Under the pieces are notes generated by a model. It was given only the letters and a program-made list of their open reading frames with translations, searched no databases and was not told the DNA's origin. From positions 1,241,001 to 1,305,000 of the forward strand of contig CALSEQ010000033.1 of NCBI GenBank assembly GCA_943735955.1: 64,000 nt of DNA. The letters run 5' to 3'. Each line of letters begins with the position of its first letter. The first letter of the stretch is position 1. The position numbers and the translations under genes were made by a program. Of this stretch, positions 56,506 through 64,000 are shown piece after piece. This DNA comes from Piscicola geometra. Its lineage: Eukaryota > Annelida > Clitellata > Hirudinida > Piscicolidae.

Positions 56506-56964
56506 GCGATTGTAAAAAACACACAAAATAGGAGATGTTAAATCTTTTATTCACTAGAAAAACAAATTTTCTAACTTTCCTGAAGTTTTTTTTGCAATTT
56601 TTCATATTTTAATCTTTCTTGGTTGATTTTTTCCTTAAATTTTTTTATTTCAAACTTCTATATTTTAAGTGAAAGAGTCATAAAAGTTAAATTTCTTTCT
56701 ATAAACCAGAAAAATTAATTTATGGACTTACTCCAAGTTTTCAACTGCTGCCTCCGACACCAAGTGCACATCCAAGCAGAAAAACACCACCAGAACAAAT
56801 TGAAATAGGAAGGCTCCATAACTTCCCTGACTAGACAGGCTAAGCGATTGTTTATCTGTGGGTTCTAGCGTGAGATCATTGAAGTGGTGAACAAGGTCTG
56901 CTGTTGCTTTGGAAAAAAACCAAACTTATTTCATTTCGTAAATTTTTTAACAATTTGTCGGCTA
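56506..56964. other. Unassigned AT-rich spacer
   Basis: I see no coding signal, no clear transposon ends and no RNA gene in this interval. The 56,740-56,900 part is less AT-rich but has no recognisable motif. Confidence 0.5.
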
Positions 56965-57160
56965 GTTTTATAATAATAAAAATAATGACGAGCATTATTA
57001 TAGTGGCGTATAACCCGAACGAGCTTCCAGGCCACTTAGGCTGCATATTTTCATTAGAGCTATGGACTACTAGGGCATTGGTTGCACTTGAACCTAGGAC
57101 ATTTCATTATTAGTCAAGCCGAGAGACGTTACCGACTCGGCTACCCATGGGCGCAACCAT
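56965..57160 (-). mobile_element. tRNA-derived SINE, antisense
   Basis: On the minus strand TAGCCGAGTCGG (57,143-57,132) fits the Pol III A box TRGCNNAGYNGG exactly. GGTTCAAGTGC (57,094-57,084) is a good B box. The 37-nt spacing is right for a tRNA-like head. The T-stem does not pair well, so it is not a functional tRNA gene. The body ends toward 56,965 with a TTATTATTATAA-like AT tail. A SINE would be transcribed by Pol III and moved by a LINE. Confidence 0.6.
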
Positions 57161-58479
57161 CGAAAAAGGCTGGGAGAACCTCAACGGTTTAAATCAAAAC
57201 TAGCTCTTATAAATAATAAAGTACTTTAGATAGTTTATTAATGATACAAAAAAACGGCAAACTAAGTTGCATAGTATAATAGAGTCATTAATTGTTCAAT
57301 TAAGAGAAAATGTATAAAAAAGTTTGAAATGAGATCCTAAAAAGTCTTTAAAAATTCAAATATTTTAATTTTAAGTACATTTTGATGTGATTTTAGCTAG
57401 AAAAAAAGGAATACTTATTACCGGTAACAGGAAAAAAAAGTCTTTAGGAAAAAAAATATTCGGTACACTTCAGGAAAAAAATTCAGAAAAATAAGTCTTT
57501 AAAAAAATAACTTTTTAAAATCGACTTTCGGTTTGAGCAACAACCTTAGCCGAAAACAAAAAAAATTGTCCGTGAGTTTTGAAAGATTTTTTGTGCTGAT
57601 AATGAAATGAATGGATCTCACAATTTTTCCAAAATCGATTAGTTTTTTTGGTGGGGTAGGAGGGTAGTGAGCTTTTCAAATGAACTAATTATTAAATAAA
57701 AATATTATTTTAACAAGTTTATTTGAAAATTTATCTTTTTAAAAAATAAAATTTCTAATTTACGTTTCAAGGTTAAATGCATTTTTCGTTAATTTATTCG
57801 TAAGACTTATAGCTGATGGCACTGTTTATTTACTTAAATCAGCTCTAGCAGTAACACAAGGTGGCCATATTTTCAATGAGGTTGGTTTCATAGCCATTAA
57901 ATACCTTTTAAGGCAGTAATTTTTCTTAGAAAGCCAAAAAGTTTAACTTCAGACTCTTCTTCAAACTTTTTTATGCACTCAGTTTCACTAAAACTTACCG
58001 GCATGATGAAGTTCGCTTCCAAAGTAACGTGTTTATGCACTTGTTTATAGATGAAATCGTTTTTTTTTACCATACACCTATTTTAACAGCTGAGCGTGAC
58101 GTCACTGGAAAATTTTTATTTGAAACATTCACTGATACAACATTTAGGCATTTTTTTAAACTTTATATATATCTCAAAAACAGAAGTGACAAAAATCGAT
58201 GGAAAAATATTTAATAATTTATGTAAGCAGAAAAATACGCAATTGTAGTACCAAAGTTCCAAAATATAGTTTGCTACCATAGAAAAACATTCTTTCCGCC
58301 ACGACACAGTTTATAAGAACAACATCGAACCTTGAATTTTCGCTGTTATTTCATTTGACCTTCTTTGGATCCGTCCTTGCTTACTTACTATAAGAACTCA
58401 TGGTGTTAATTTTGATAATTTGTCTCAGTGTGGCAAAGCTACTATTTTGCGTTCTTGTCCAATTAGGGTTGCCCTGGAT
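57161..58479. other. Unassigned AT-rich region
   Basis: No gene is recognised. A short stretch at about 57,608-57,650 (GATCTCACAATTTTTCC, then AAAATCGATTAGTTTTTTT) resembles the interior of the MITE at about 50,858-50,900 and may be a remnant of a relative. A perfect TGACGTCA occurs at 58,097-58,104. Short open frames here have no family resemblance. Confidence 0.45.
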
Positions 58480-58840
58480 AAGCTACCAAAAACTAACCAG
58501 ATTCGGTCGTTTCAGTTCTCGTGGTACGATCGATTCAACTGGGTTGAATGTAATCCCCAGTGCGCAGTGTTTTTATTGCAAGTTGCTAACAACTAGCAAA
58601 TCAAAAAATGACGAGTTCAGGTCTGGTGGTATAAATAACTGGAAAAAACTCATTGAAAAAGCGACAAAGCACGAATCAAGTGATGTGCACGTAAGGAGTT
58701 GCAAAGACGCCCAACGGATCATTTAATTTGCTCGACGGTGAAAGAAAAAATTGCCAGCGCCACGGAAGCTGATAATGTCCGCAATAGAAAAGACCTAAGC
58801 ATTCTCTTCAGCGTTGTTCGATGGTTAGATATGGAGAATA
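58480..58840 (+). pseudogene. hAT relic with TTF-type zinc finger, N-terminal part
   Basis: In one frame IRSFQFSWYDRFNWVECNPQ is read. One base later the frame giving CFYC, FRSGGINNWKKLIEKATKHE and SSDVH takes over. This is the TTF-type zinc finger that starts ZMYM1/DUF4371-type hAT transposases. Further on VKEKIASATEADNVRNRKDL and VRWLDMEN match the linker region before the usual FRGHR motif, which appears in a shifted frame at 58,842. Frameshifts and a stop at 58,724 show it is dead. Confidence 0.8.
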
Positions 58841-59135
58841 TTCCGTGGTCATCGCGGAACTGAAGGTCATTTCGAAGTTTGCTTTAAAGTTTCAGGTCGT
58901 TCATGCTAGATTTAGATGATTTCATGAAAGCATGTCCGATTAGATTAATTCTTAGTTTTCAATAGTTTATCATGAATGTTTAATTATATTCCGTGGTCAT
59001 CGCGGAACTGAAGGTCATTTCGAAGTTTGCTTCAAAGTTTCAGGTCGTTCATGCCAGATTTAGATGATTTCATGAAAGCATGTCCGATTAAATTAATTCT
59101 TAGTTTTCAATAGTTATCATGAATGTTTAATTATT
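58841..59135. repeat. 148-bp tandem duplication within the hAT relic
   Basis: TTCCGTGGTCATCGCGGAAC begins at 58,841 and again at 58,989. The two copies differ only by about three substitutions and one missing T. The unit includes the coding FRGHRGTEGHFEVC stretch and its following non-coding part. It is a young event inside an old relic. Confidence 0.92.
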
Positions 59136-59275
59136 TTAACTTTTTTTATGTAAAAAAACATATTTTTTAAACATTTATAAGTCAGCAATAAAATAAGAAT
59201 TCAGTTGCGTATGAAAATGCACTTTATATTTAAGAGTCTTAAATGCGCTTATATTTTAAATTTCCACTTTGACAG

Positions 59276-59607
59276 GAATAACACAGCAACATCTTATAGC
59301 TATAGTTGAAAATATTTCTTCCACTGGGGAAAGTCTTTCAACAGAACTTGGCATTAGCTTAGACCAAATAGTTTGCCAGGGCTATGATGGAGGAGCTAAC
59401 ATGCGGAGAGAAATGCAAGGTGTGCAAGCCCGTAAGCGAGAGAAATATCCACGGGCTATCTACACATGGTGCTGGTCTCATAACCTACAGAGTGCAGCTG
59501 CAATTGAATGTTTTAGCAAAATCCAGGATGTGTATTCATGTGTGTCGTCGTCAGCACAGCGGATATCAATTATGGAAAGACACCTACTAGAAGAACTACC
59601 ACAGTAG
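59276..59607 (+). pseudogene. hAT relic, central DUF4371-like exon
   Basis: A GACAG acceptor at 59,271-59,275 leads into GITQQHLIAIVENISS, IVCQGYDGGANMRREMQGVQ and YTWCWSHNLQSAAA. The GYDG-NM and W-SHNLQ-type motifs are the central catalytic region of ZMYM1-like hAT transposases. The usual H-C-x-H-x-LNL context is altered (WCWSHNLQS). The frame ends at 59,607. Downstream a GTAGG donor near 59,634 and a GCACAG acceptor near 59,716 are possible splice sites. Confidence 0.8.
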
Positions 59608-59796
59608 AGACAGAAGATGATAAAGCCAATGAGGTAGGATGTCCGACTTGTGTGCTTATTCAGTTAAGGCTTCTTATCAGAAATCATTTATAATAACTTA
59701 ATAATAGAATGCACAGTCAAGTGAAAAAAAAATGGAAGAATTAAAAAAAATTTTCGAAAACACTGAACTTCACAAAAAACAAAAAAATATCGTAGG

Positions 59797-60160
59797 GTGT
59801 TGTCAATCAGCAGTACTCGATTTATTGCTGAGTCTAGAAATCTTCGTATATTTCACAACAAACTAACATTTATTAAAGATGCTTTATGTAAGATTGGATT
59901 TGGATCACTTTCAGAAACACTGGATGCAACATTTTTGGCTACAGTGTCTACTCTCTGCGCAATTCTATGTCCTATATCAGAATTAAGCCAAGCACTTCGA
60001 AGTCCAGTTTTGAATCTTGTGGGTGCTCAAAAGCATGTGAAGATGCTTTTCACGAATTTATCACAGATGAGAACAGAGAAAGTGTTCACTGAAATTGTTC
60101 AAAAGTCTGTATCATTGAAGAATTCGCCAAACAATAAAATGAATATCCCAGAACCAGAAG
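59797..60160 (+). pseudogene. hAT relic, helical domain exon
   Basis: This frame has the features of the insertion and helical domain of the same transposase: RFIAESRNLRIFHNKLTFIK, a long amphipathic stretch with LCAILCPISELSQALRSP, and PEPE just before a GT donor at 60,161. It continues at 60,397 in the correct phase. I cannot fix the 5' edge. Confidence 0.7.
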
Positions 60161-60396
60161 GTATTATTATATTCAAAATACTAAGTTAATCAGGAAATAA
60201 TAATTTAAAAGATTTAAATAATTATAAAATTAATTATAGCCTAATCTAGTCTGATATACTCAGTCTAATGTCTTGAAATCATAGAAATATCATTTATGCT
60301 ATTAAGATGCAATCTGCGCTGAACTGAATATAATTTATTGGGGTGACCCTCAATAACTGATTCCATTTTTGATTTTCTATTTCCAATTAAATTCAG
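60161..60396 (+). other. Predicted phase-1 intron of the hAT relic
   Basis: The donor AG|GTATTA at 60,161 and acceptor AAATTCAG ending at 60,396 enclose 236 bp. Splicing would join a G with AC to make an Asp codon and read PEPEDRPTRKRF, a sensible continuation for this family. Confidence 0.7.
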
Positions 60397-60632
60397 ACAG
60401 ACCCACAAGAAAACGTTTTCTACCATCAAATCTTACAGACTCTGTTGTATTGCAAGCTGTGCCAATTCGGTCAATGCATAGCAATACAAAAACAACCCAA
60501 CTGAAAATAGAAGAATACTACGAACTCATCGATCTGGCTACTTATCAGATAACCAGTCGGTTCGACAACCCTGCCTTGGCTGCATGGGCGGTGACCCTTT
60601 TTTCAATGGGGAGCGGGTCCATCTTATTGTGA
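60397..60632 (+). pseudogene. hAT relic, exon after the intron, truncated
   Basis: It reads RPTRKRFLPSNL, then KIEEYYELIDLATYQITSRF, matching the RP-R-R and EYYR-x-L-x-RF stretch that precedes the C-terminal dimerisation domain in ZMYM1-like hATs. The frame ends at 60,630, and no dimerisation domain follows, so the 3' end is lost. Confidence 0.72.
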
Positions 60633-60640
60633 ACCCTCCC

Positions 60641-60870
60641 ACTTTTTTCAATTTTTTTATTTAATTTTTATTATTTTGATTTGAGTTTATACAGTGATAC
60701 ATTGTGATTATGTGTAGTTATAGTGATAGCTGTCTAAAACAAAAATATTCTTTGCTTACTTAAATACTCTTTCACCTACTTTTCTTTTGTTCTCTATGGC
60801 TTGGGCCGGAATCCTGAGGGGGTCCTTTTGATGAACCTCAAGATTTTTGGCGCACCTGGTTGAACTAAAC
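60641..60870 (+). other. Likely 5' UTR of the LINE below
   Basis: The interval is non-coding, is less repetitive than its surroundings and leads directly to the ORF1 start. I have no motif proof that it belongs to the LINE. Confidence 0.35.
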
Positions 60871-61968
60871 ATGGCTGCTCAAAATTGTTTCATAAATGAA
60901 ATTCTGTGTTATTTACTAAATAATTTGAACAGTTTAAATAATGAAACATTTTTATCTAATACTGCTGAATTTTTTACAACCGAAGAAATAACTTTATCAA
61001 AAAAGTTGCTAAACACCGATATCAAAAGTCTTAATACTGATAAAATTAAACTCGTTCAACATGGCAACACTGAAAAAGATAAACTCATGGATATAATTGA
61101 AGTGTTGTTGTACATCCGTGACAACTTTGGACTTAATCGTATACCAACATACGTCAGTGCCAATCTCAATAGAATACCGGTTAGTACAAATATGAATTGT
61201 GAATCCAGATATCAAAAAATTGAACAACTTTTCGACAACAAATTCGACGCCATTATCAACAAACATACAAAAGATATACAAAAATCAAGTGAGAGTGTAT
61301 TGAACGTTTACAACCAATTGTATAATTTAAAAAATACATTTGAACAAACGTTGAATAATTCACAAATTAAGTACAATACTCGGCTATGGTCTGAAATAAT
61401 TCAAAGTCCAAATCCGAACAACAACAACAATAGTAATGTGCAGCATAACAGTATCAATAACAATAACAGTTCTACTACTACTAATAATAATAATAATCCT
61501 GTAAATAATATACAACCAACACTGCTACAAAACACTCAATTATTGTCTACCAATCCAAACAAACGAAGTAGAACTTCAACATCAAAACAAGAGATTCTTC
61601 AACATATTCCCAACAATAATGTTTATTTGAACTCTACTGACAACAGTAATACCAAGGTTTTGCTGATTGGTAAAAACAGGGATGTTACAAAAAAATTAAA
61701 TAATGGCGTGCCAATTGTTAAAAAAACTTTTCTCCATTTGAGTAAAGTGCCACGTTGCACTAGCAAAGACATAACAGCCCATTATGCACAACATGATATC
61801 AACATTATATCGTGTTATGCTAGTATTAAAATGACACCTGACCAGCCTAAGCCTAAAAATGACCAATCCACTGTCTCTACAGCATTCCGTATTTGTTTGG
61901 AGGAAAAAGACATAGAAAAATTCTGTAACGCTGACATCCATCCGGACGATGCGGTATTAAAATATTAG
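60871..61968 (+). CDS. LINE ORF1-like protein, 365 aa
   Basis: The open frame starts at ATG 60,871 (MAAQNCFINEILCYLLNNLN). A longer in-frame reading back to 60,847 lacks ATG. It has a helical N-terminal half (residues 1-170), a low-complexity Asn/Ser/Thr-rich linker (about 185-220) and a C-terminal part with VKKTFLHLSKVPRCTSKDIT, then STAFRICLEEKDIEKF and a DIHPDDAVLKY end. The C-terminal pattern resembles the RRM-like or gag-like domain of ORF1 proteins of Jockey/CR1-type LINEs, which bind LINE RNA. It ends at TAG 61,966 right where an endonuclease fragment begins, so the normal C-terminus, usually with zinc knuckles, has been deleted. It is probably a truncated relic with an uninterrupted frame. 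Confidence 0.7.
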   Translation: MAAQNCFINEILCYLLNNLNSLNNETFLSNTAEFFTTEEITLSKKLLNTDIKSLNTDKIKLVQHGNTEKDKLMDIIEVLLYIRDNFGLNRIPTYVSANLNRIPVSTNMNCESRYQKIEQLFDNKFDAIINKHTKDIQKSSESVLNVYNQLYNLKNTFEQTLNNSQIKYNTRLWSEIIQSPNPNNNNNSNVQHNSINNNNSSTTTNNNNNPVNNIQPTLLQNTQLLSTNPNKRSRTSTSKQEILQHIPNNNVYLNSTDNSNTKVLLIGKNRDVTKKLNNGVPIVKKTFLHLSKVPRCTSKDITAHYAQHDINIISCYASIKMTPDQPKPKNDQSTVSTAFRICLEEKDIEKFCNADIHPDDAVLKY

Positions 61969-62439
61969 CAATTCAATCACAAACCTACCTCATAATTTAA
62001 TTTATATCCTTGGGGATTTCAATATTAATATATTAAATAGTGATTGTAATATATCAAATAATTTTATCAATTTGATGTCATTATTCAACTTTATCCCACT
62101 CATCACTCACCCAACTAGAGTCACTCCATACTCCAGCACGCTTATCGACAATATATACACAAATAACCTACAACTACACAATGTCTAATGTTCTGTCAAA
62201 TGATTTATCCGACCACTATCCTATCTGCACCTTTTCGAAACTACAATTTAAACAAAAATCTTTCACCCCACAAAATAATTTCTTATTTTCAGATAGGAAT
62301 ATTTTCAAATTAAATAGTTTTTTGTTATCCCATGATTGGAGCAAGGTTTTGTCTTCTGACGACATAGATTTTGTCACAAAACACTTCATCGAAACAATAC
62401 AAAGTGGTCTAACTACTCATTGTCAACATAAAAACGAAT
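61969..62439 (+). pseudogene. LINE ORF2 endonuclease fragment
   Basis: It starts inside an APE-type endonuclease domain with LIYILGDFNIN, continues with PLITHPTRVTPYSSTLIDNI and, after a one-base shift near 62,180, DLSDHYPICTF. GDFN, the PTR-x-IDNI stretch and SDHYP are the three C-terminal catalytic motifs of LINE endonucleases. The N-terminal half of the domain is missing through the deletion that also clipped ORF1. The following region (FLLSHDWSKVL and beyond) is cut at 62,440 by the foldback element. No reverse transcriptase is seen afterwards. Confidence 0.85.
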
Positions 62440-62445
62440 TGCAGT

Positions 62446-62557
62446 CGATTCACTCCTTAACCGATTCACCCCTTAACCTATTCACCCCATAACCGATTCA
62501 CCCCTTAACCGATTCACCCCATAACCGATTCACCCCTCAACCGATTCACCCTTTAAA
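62446..62557 (+). repeat. 16-bp repeat, seven copies (left end)
   Basis: Units CGATTCACCCCTTAAC or with CATAAC and CTCAAC variants start at 62,446 and every 16 bp to 62,542. They are in register without indels. Confidence 0.92.
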
Positions 62558-62606
62558 ATAGTTAAAAACTGACTTTTTTCAATAAAATTTTTAATATATA
62601 AAAAAA

Positions 62607-62682
62607 ATTGTAAATATAAAATAAAATTGTAAATATTAAATGAAATTGTAAATATAAAATAAAAGTTTAAATATAAAATTAT
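62607..62682 (+). repeat. 19-bp AT-rich minisatellite, four copies
   Basis: ATTGTAAATATAAAATAAA begins at 62,607, 62,626 and 62,645, with a diverged copy at 62,664. The reverse complement shares about 14 of 19 positions with the repeat at 63,175. Confidence 0.85.
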
Positions 62683-63034
62683 TTATTAAATTCAAAATAC
62701 TTTATCAAAACAAAATATTGAATAAAAAATAAAGTATTCAACACAAAATAAATTACTAAATACAAGGCACTCTTTTCAACCAATTCATTTTAGGATTGTA
62801 TTTTATGACAGCCTTTGGACAAAATGAACTTTTTTACTAAGTAAAAGCGAAGCATACATTGGTAATTTTTAACATGGAGCAGATCATGCAGTTGATTAGG
62901 AATTGATTAGGAAGTGAGGAAAAAACAGACTATTTTTAAAGGAAATATAAAAACGGTGATTTTTTCTTTTTCCTATCTATTTTCTTTGCAATCAGTTGAC
63001 TTGAAAATTTCGGTTAAAAGTACACTAGCATACT

Positions 63035-63072
63035 ATTGAGGGGTGGATCGGTCAAGGGATGAATCGACTGCA
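63035..63072 (-). repeat. Internal copy of the foldback terminal repeat
   Basis: Read on the minus strand: TGCAGTCGATTCATCCCTTG, then ACCGATCCACCCC. About two 16-bp units are present. Its outer flank (ACTCCATAAA) resembles that of the right end at 63,988 (TCCCCATAAA). Confidence 0.8.
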
Positions 63073-63174
63073 ACTCCATAAATATAACTGCACTTTTTCA
63101 GAAACAACAAGTTTTGGATCTTTTTACAATGCGCGTACAAACAAACCGTTGATTTCTGTGATGGCCAATCAAAG

Positions 63175-63478
63175 CTATTTATTTTATAATTATCTATTTA
63201 TTTTATAACTATCTATTTATTTTATAATTATCTATTTATTTTATAACTATCTATTTATTTTATCATTATCTATTTATTTTATAATTATCTATTTATTTTA
63301 TAATTATCTATTTATTTTATAATTATCTATTTATTTTATAATTATCTATTTATTTTATAATTATCTATTTATTTTATAATTATCTATTTATTTTATAATT
63401 ATCTATTTATTTTATAATTATCTATTTATTTTATAATTATCTATTTATTTTATAATTGTCTATTTATTTTATAATTAT
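63175..63478 (-). repeat. 19-bp AT-rich minisatellite, sixteen copies
   Basis: CTATTTATTTTATAATTAT repeats at exact 19-bp spacing from 63,175 to 63,478, with few substitutions. It is placed on the minus strand because it is the inverted counterpart of the 62,607 array. Confidence 0.95.
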
Positions 63479-63690
63479 CTATTCACTTAATAATTTTTTA
63501 TTTATTTAATAATTTTTTTAATATTTTGTAATTTTTTTAATATTTTATAATTTTTTAAGTATTTTATAATTTTTTAAATATTTTATAATTTTTTTAATAT
63601 TTTATAATTTGTTCAATATTTTATAATATTTTTATTATTTTATAATTTTTTTAATATTTTATAATTTCTAATATTTTATCATTTTTTTAT
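63479..63690. repeat. Degenerate AT-rich continuation of the minisatellite
   Basis: TTAATATTTTATAATTTTT-like units of about 18 bp follow, with variable length and many substitutions, probably decayed edge repeats. Confidence 0.65.
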
Positions 63691-63932
63691 TTTTTTTACA
63701 TTTTTTAAATATGTTATGGTTTTTATATATTTTTTAGATATATTTCATCATTTAAAAAAATAATTTGCCATTTATTTTATCTTTTTGAATAAATGTATTT
63801 ATTCATTTTATAATTTTTTCATAGTTTTTTATCTATTTGAACAAATTATAGTTTTTTTTCATTATTTTAAAAATAATAATTTATTATTTTATTTTAGCAA
63901 AATACCTATAAAAAATAATGTCCGTTTTCACT

Positions 63933-63988
63933 ATTTTAAGGGGTGAATCGGTTATGGGGTGAATCGGTTAAGGGGTAAATCGACTGCA
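63933..63988 (-). repeat. Foldback right terminal repeats
   Basis: On the minus strand about three units of the 16-bp CGATTYACCCCTTAAC repeat end in TGCA at 63,985-63,988. Confidence 0.85.
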
Positions 63989-64000
63989 TCCCCATAAAAA

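Larger units (their letters stand above)
62440..63988. mobile_element. Foldback-like element with tandem-repeat inverted ends
   Basis: The left end TGCAGTCGATTCACTCC begins at 62,440 inside LINE coding sequence. The right end, on the other strand, is TGCAGTCGATTTACCCC ending at 63,988. Both ends are built of 16-bp CGATTCACCCCTTAAC-type repeats, seven on the left and about three on the right. Inside them lie 19-bp AT-rich minisatellites, inverted relative to each other. Long inverted ends made of tandem repeats are known from foldback-type transposons such as Drosophila FB. There is no coding sequence. A second right-type end at 63,035-63,072 could mark a shorter 633-bp element or a nested copy. 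Confidence 0.55.

Noticed and set aside
57060..57150. Functional tRNA gene on the minus strand
   Set aside because: The A and B boxes fit, but the T-stem and acceptor do not pair, so a SINE head is the better reading.
58097..58104. TGACGTCA, a perfect CRE site
   Set aside because: A single 8-bp match without a nearby gene or promoter is not evidence of regulation.

Overview
This window is repeat-dominated, very AT-rich nuclear DNA of a metazoan, most likely an invertebrate. I see no intact host gene. The evidence for an animal genome is the mix of transposon relics: three hAT lineages, a piggyBac, at least four non-LTR retrotransposons, and a tRNA-derived SINE. Some relics still carry GT-AG introns. 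The species cannot be told from sequence alone.

Layout. Positions 1-19,680 are one satellite array with a 17-bp monomer (GTAAATATGCAATATAT and its T-to-C form), organised in higher-order blocks of 2.1-3.3 kb. Positions 19,681-47,736 are a second satellite with a 14-bp monomer (TGAAATTTGTAAAA), about 2,004 copies. Every landmark I checked sits in one 14-bp register, so the array shows substitutions but no net length change over 28 kb. The two arrays meet at a shared TGTAAA.

From 47,737 to the end is a transposon graveyard. The second array abuts a 5'-truncated, frameshifted hAT transposase (GTF2IRD2/ZMYM-like), followed by a ZBED-like hAT tail and another hAT-type end. From 50,482 to 55,435 there is a CR1/L2-like LINE interrupted twice. 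One interruption is a 1,148-bp hAT-type MITE with an 8-bp target duplication. The other is an antisense LINE copy with an (AAAT)n tail and its own 8-bp target duplication, and that copy was itself entered by a 1.7-kb piggyBac flanked by TTAA. Next come an antisense LINE reverse transcriptase relic (55,436-56,455), a C18 tract, a tRNA-derived SINE in antisense (about 56,965-57,160), and a poorly characterised 1.3-kb stretch. A third hAT relic (TTF-type zinc finger, 58,480-60,640) has a clean phase-1 intron and a 148-bp tandem duplication. A LINE with an open ORF1 is joined directly to a truncated endonuclease (60,871-62,439). The last 1.5 kb looks like a foldback-type element: GATTCACCCC-based 16-bp repeats at both ends in inverted orientation, enclosing 19-bp AT-rich minisatellites that are also inverted relative to each other.

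The genes do not form a pathway. What the region shows is satellite amplification beside layered transposon insertion. The points most worth checking are the indel-free 14-bp array, whether it was born from the hAT sequence it abuts, the growing higher-order spacing of the 17-bp array, and the foldback element.
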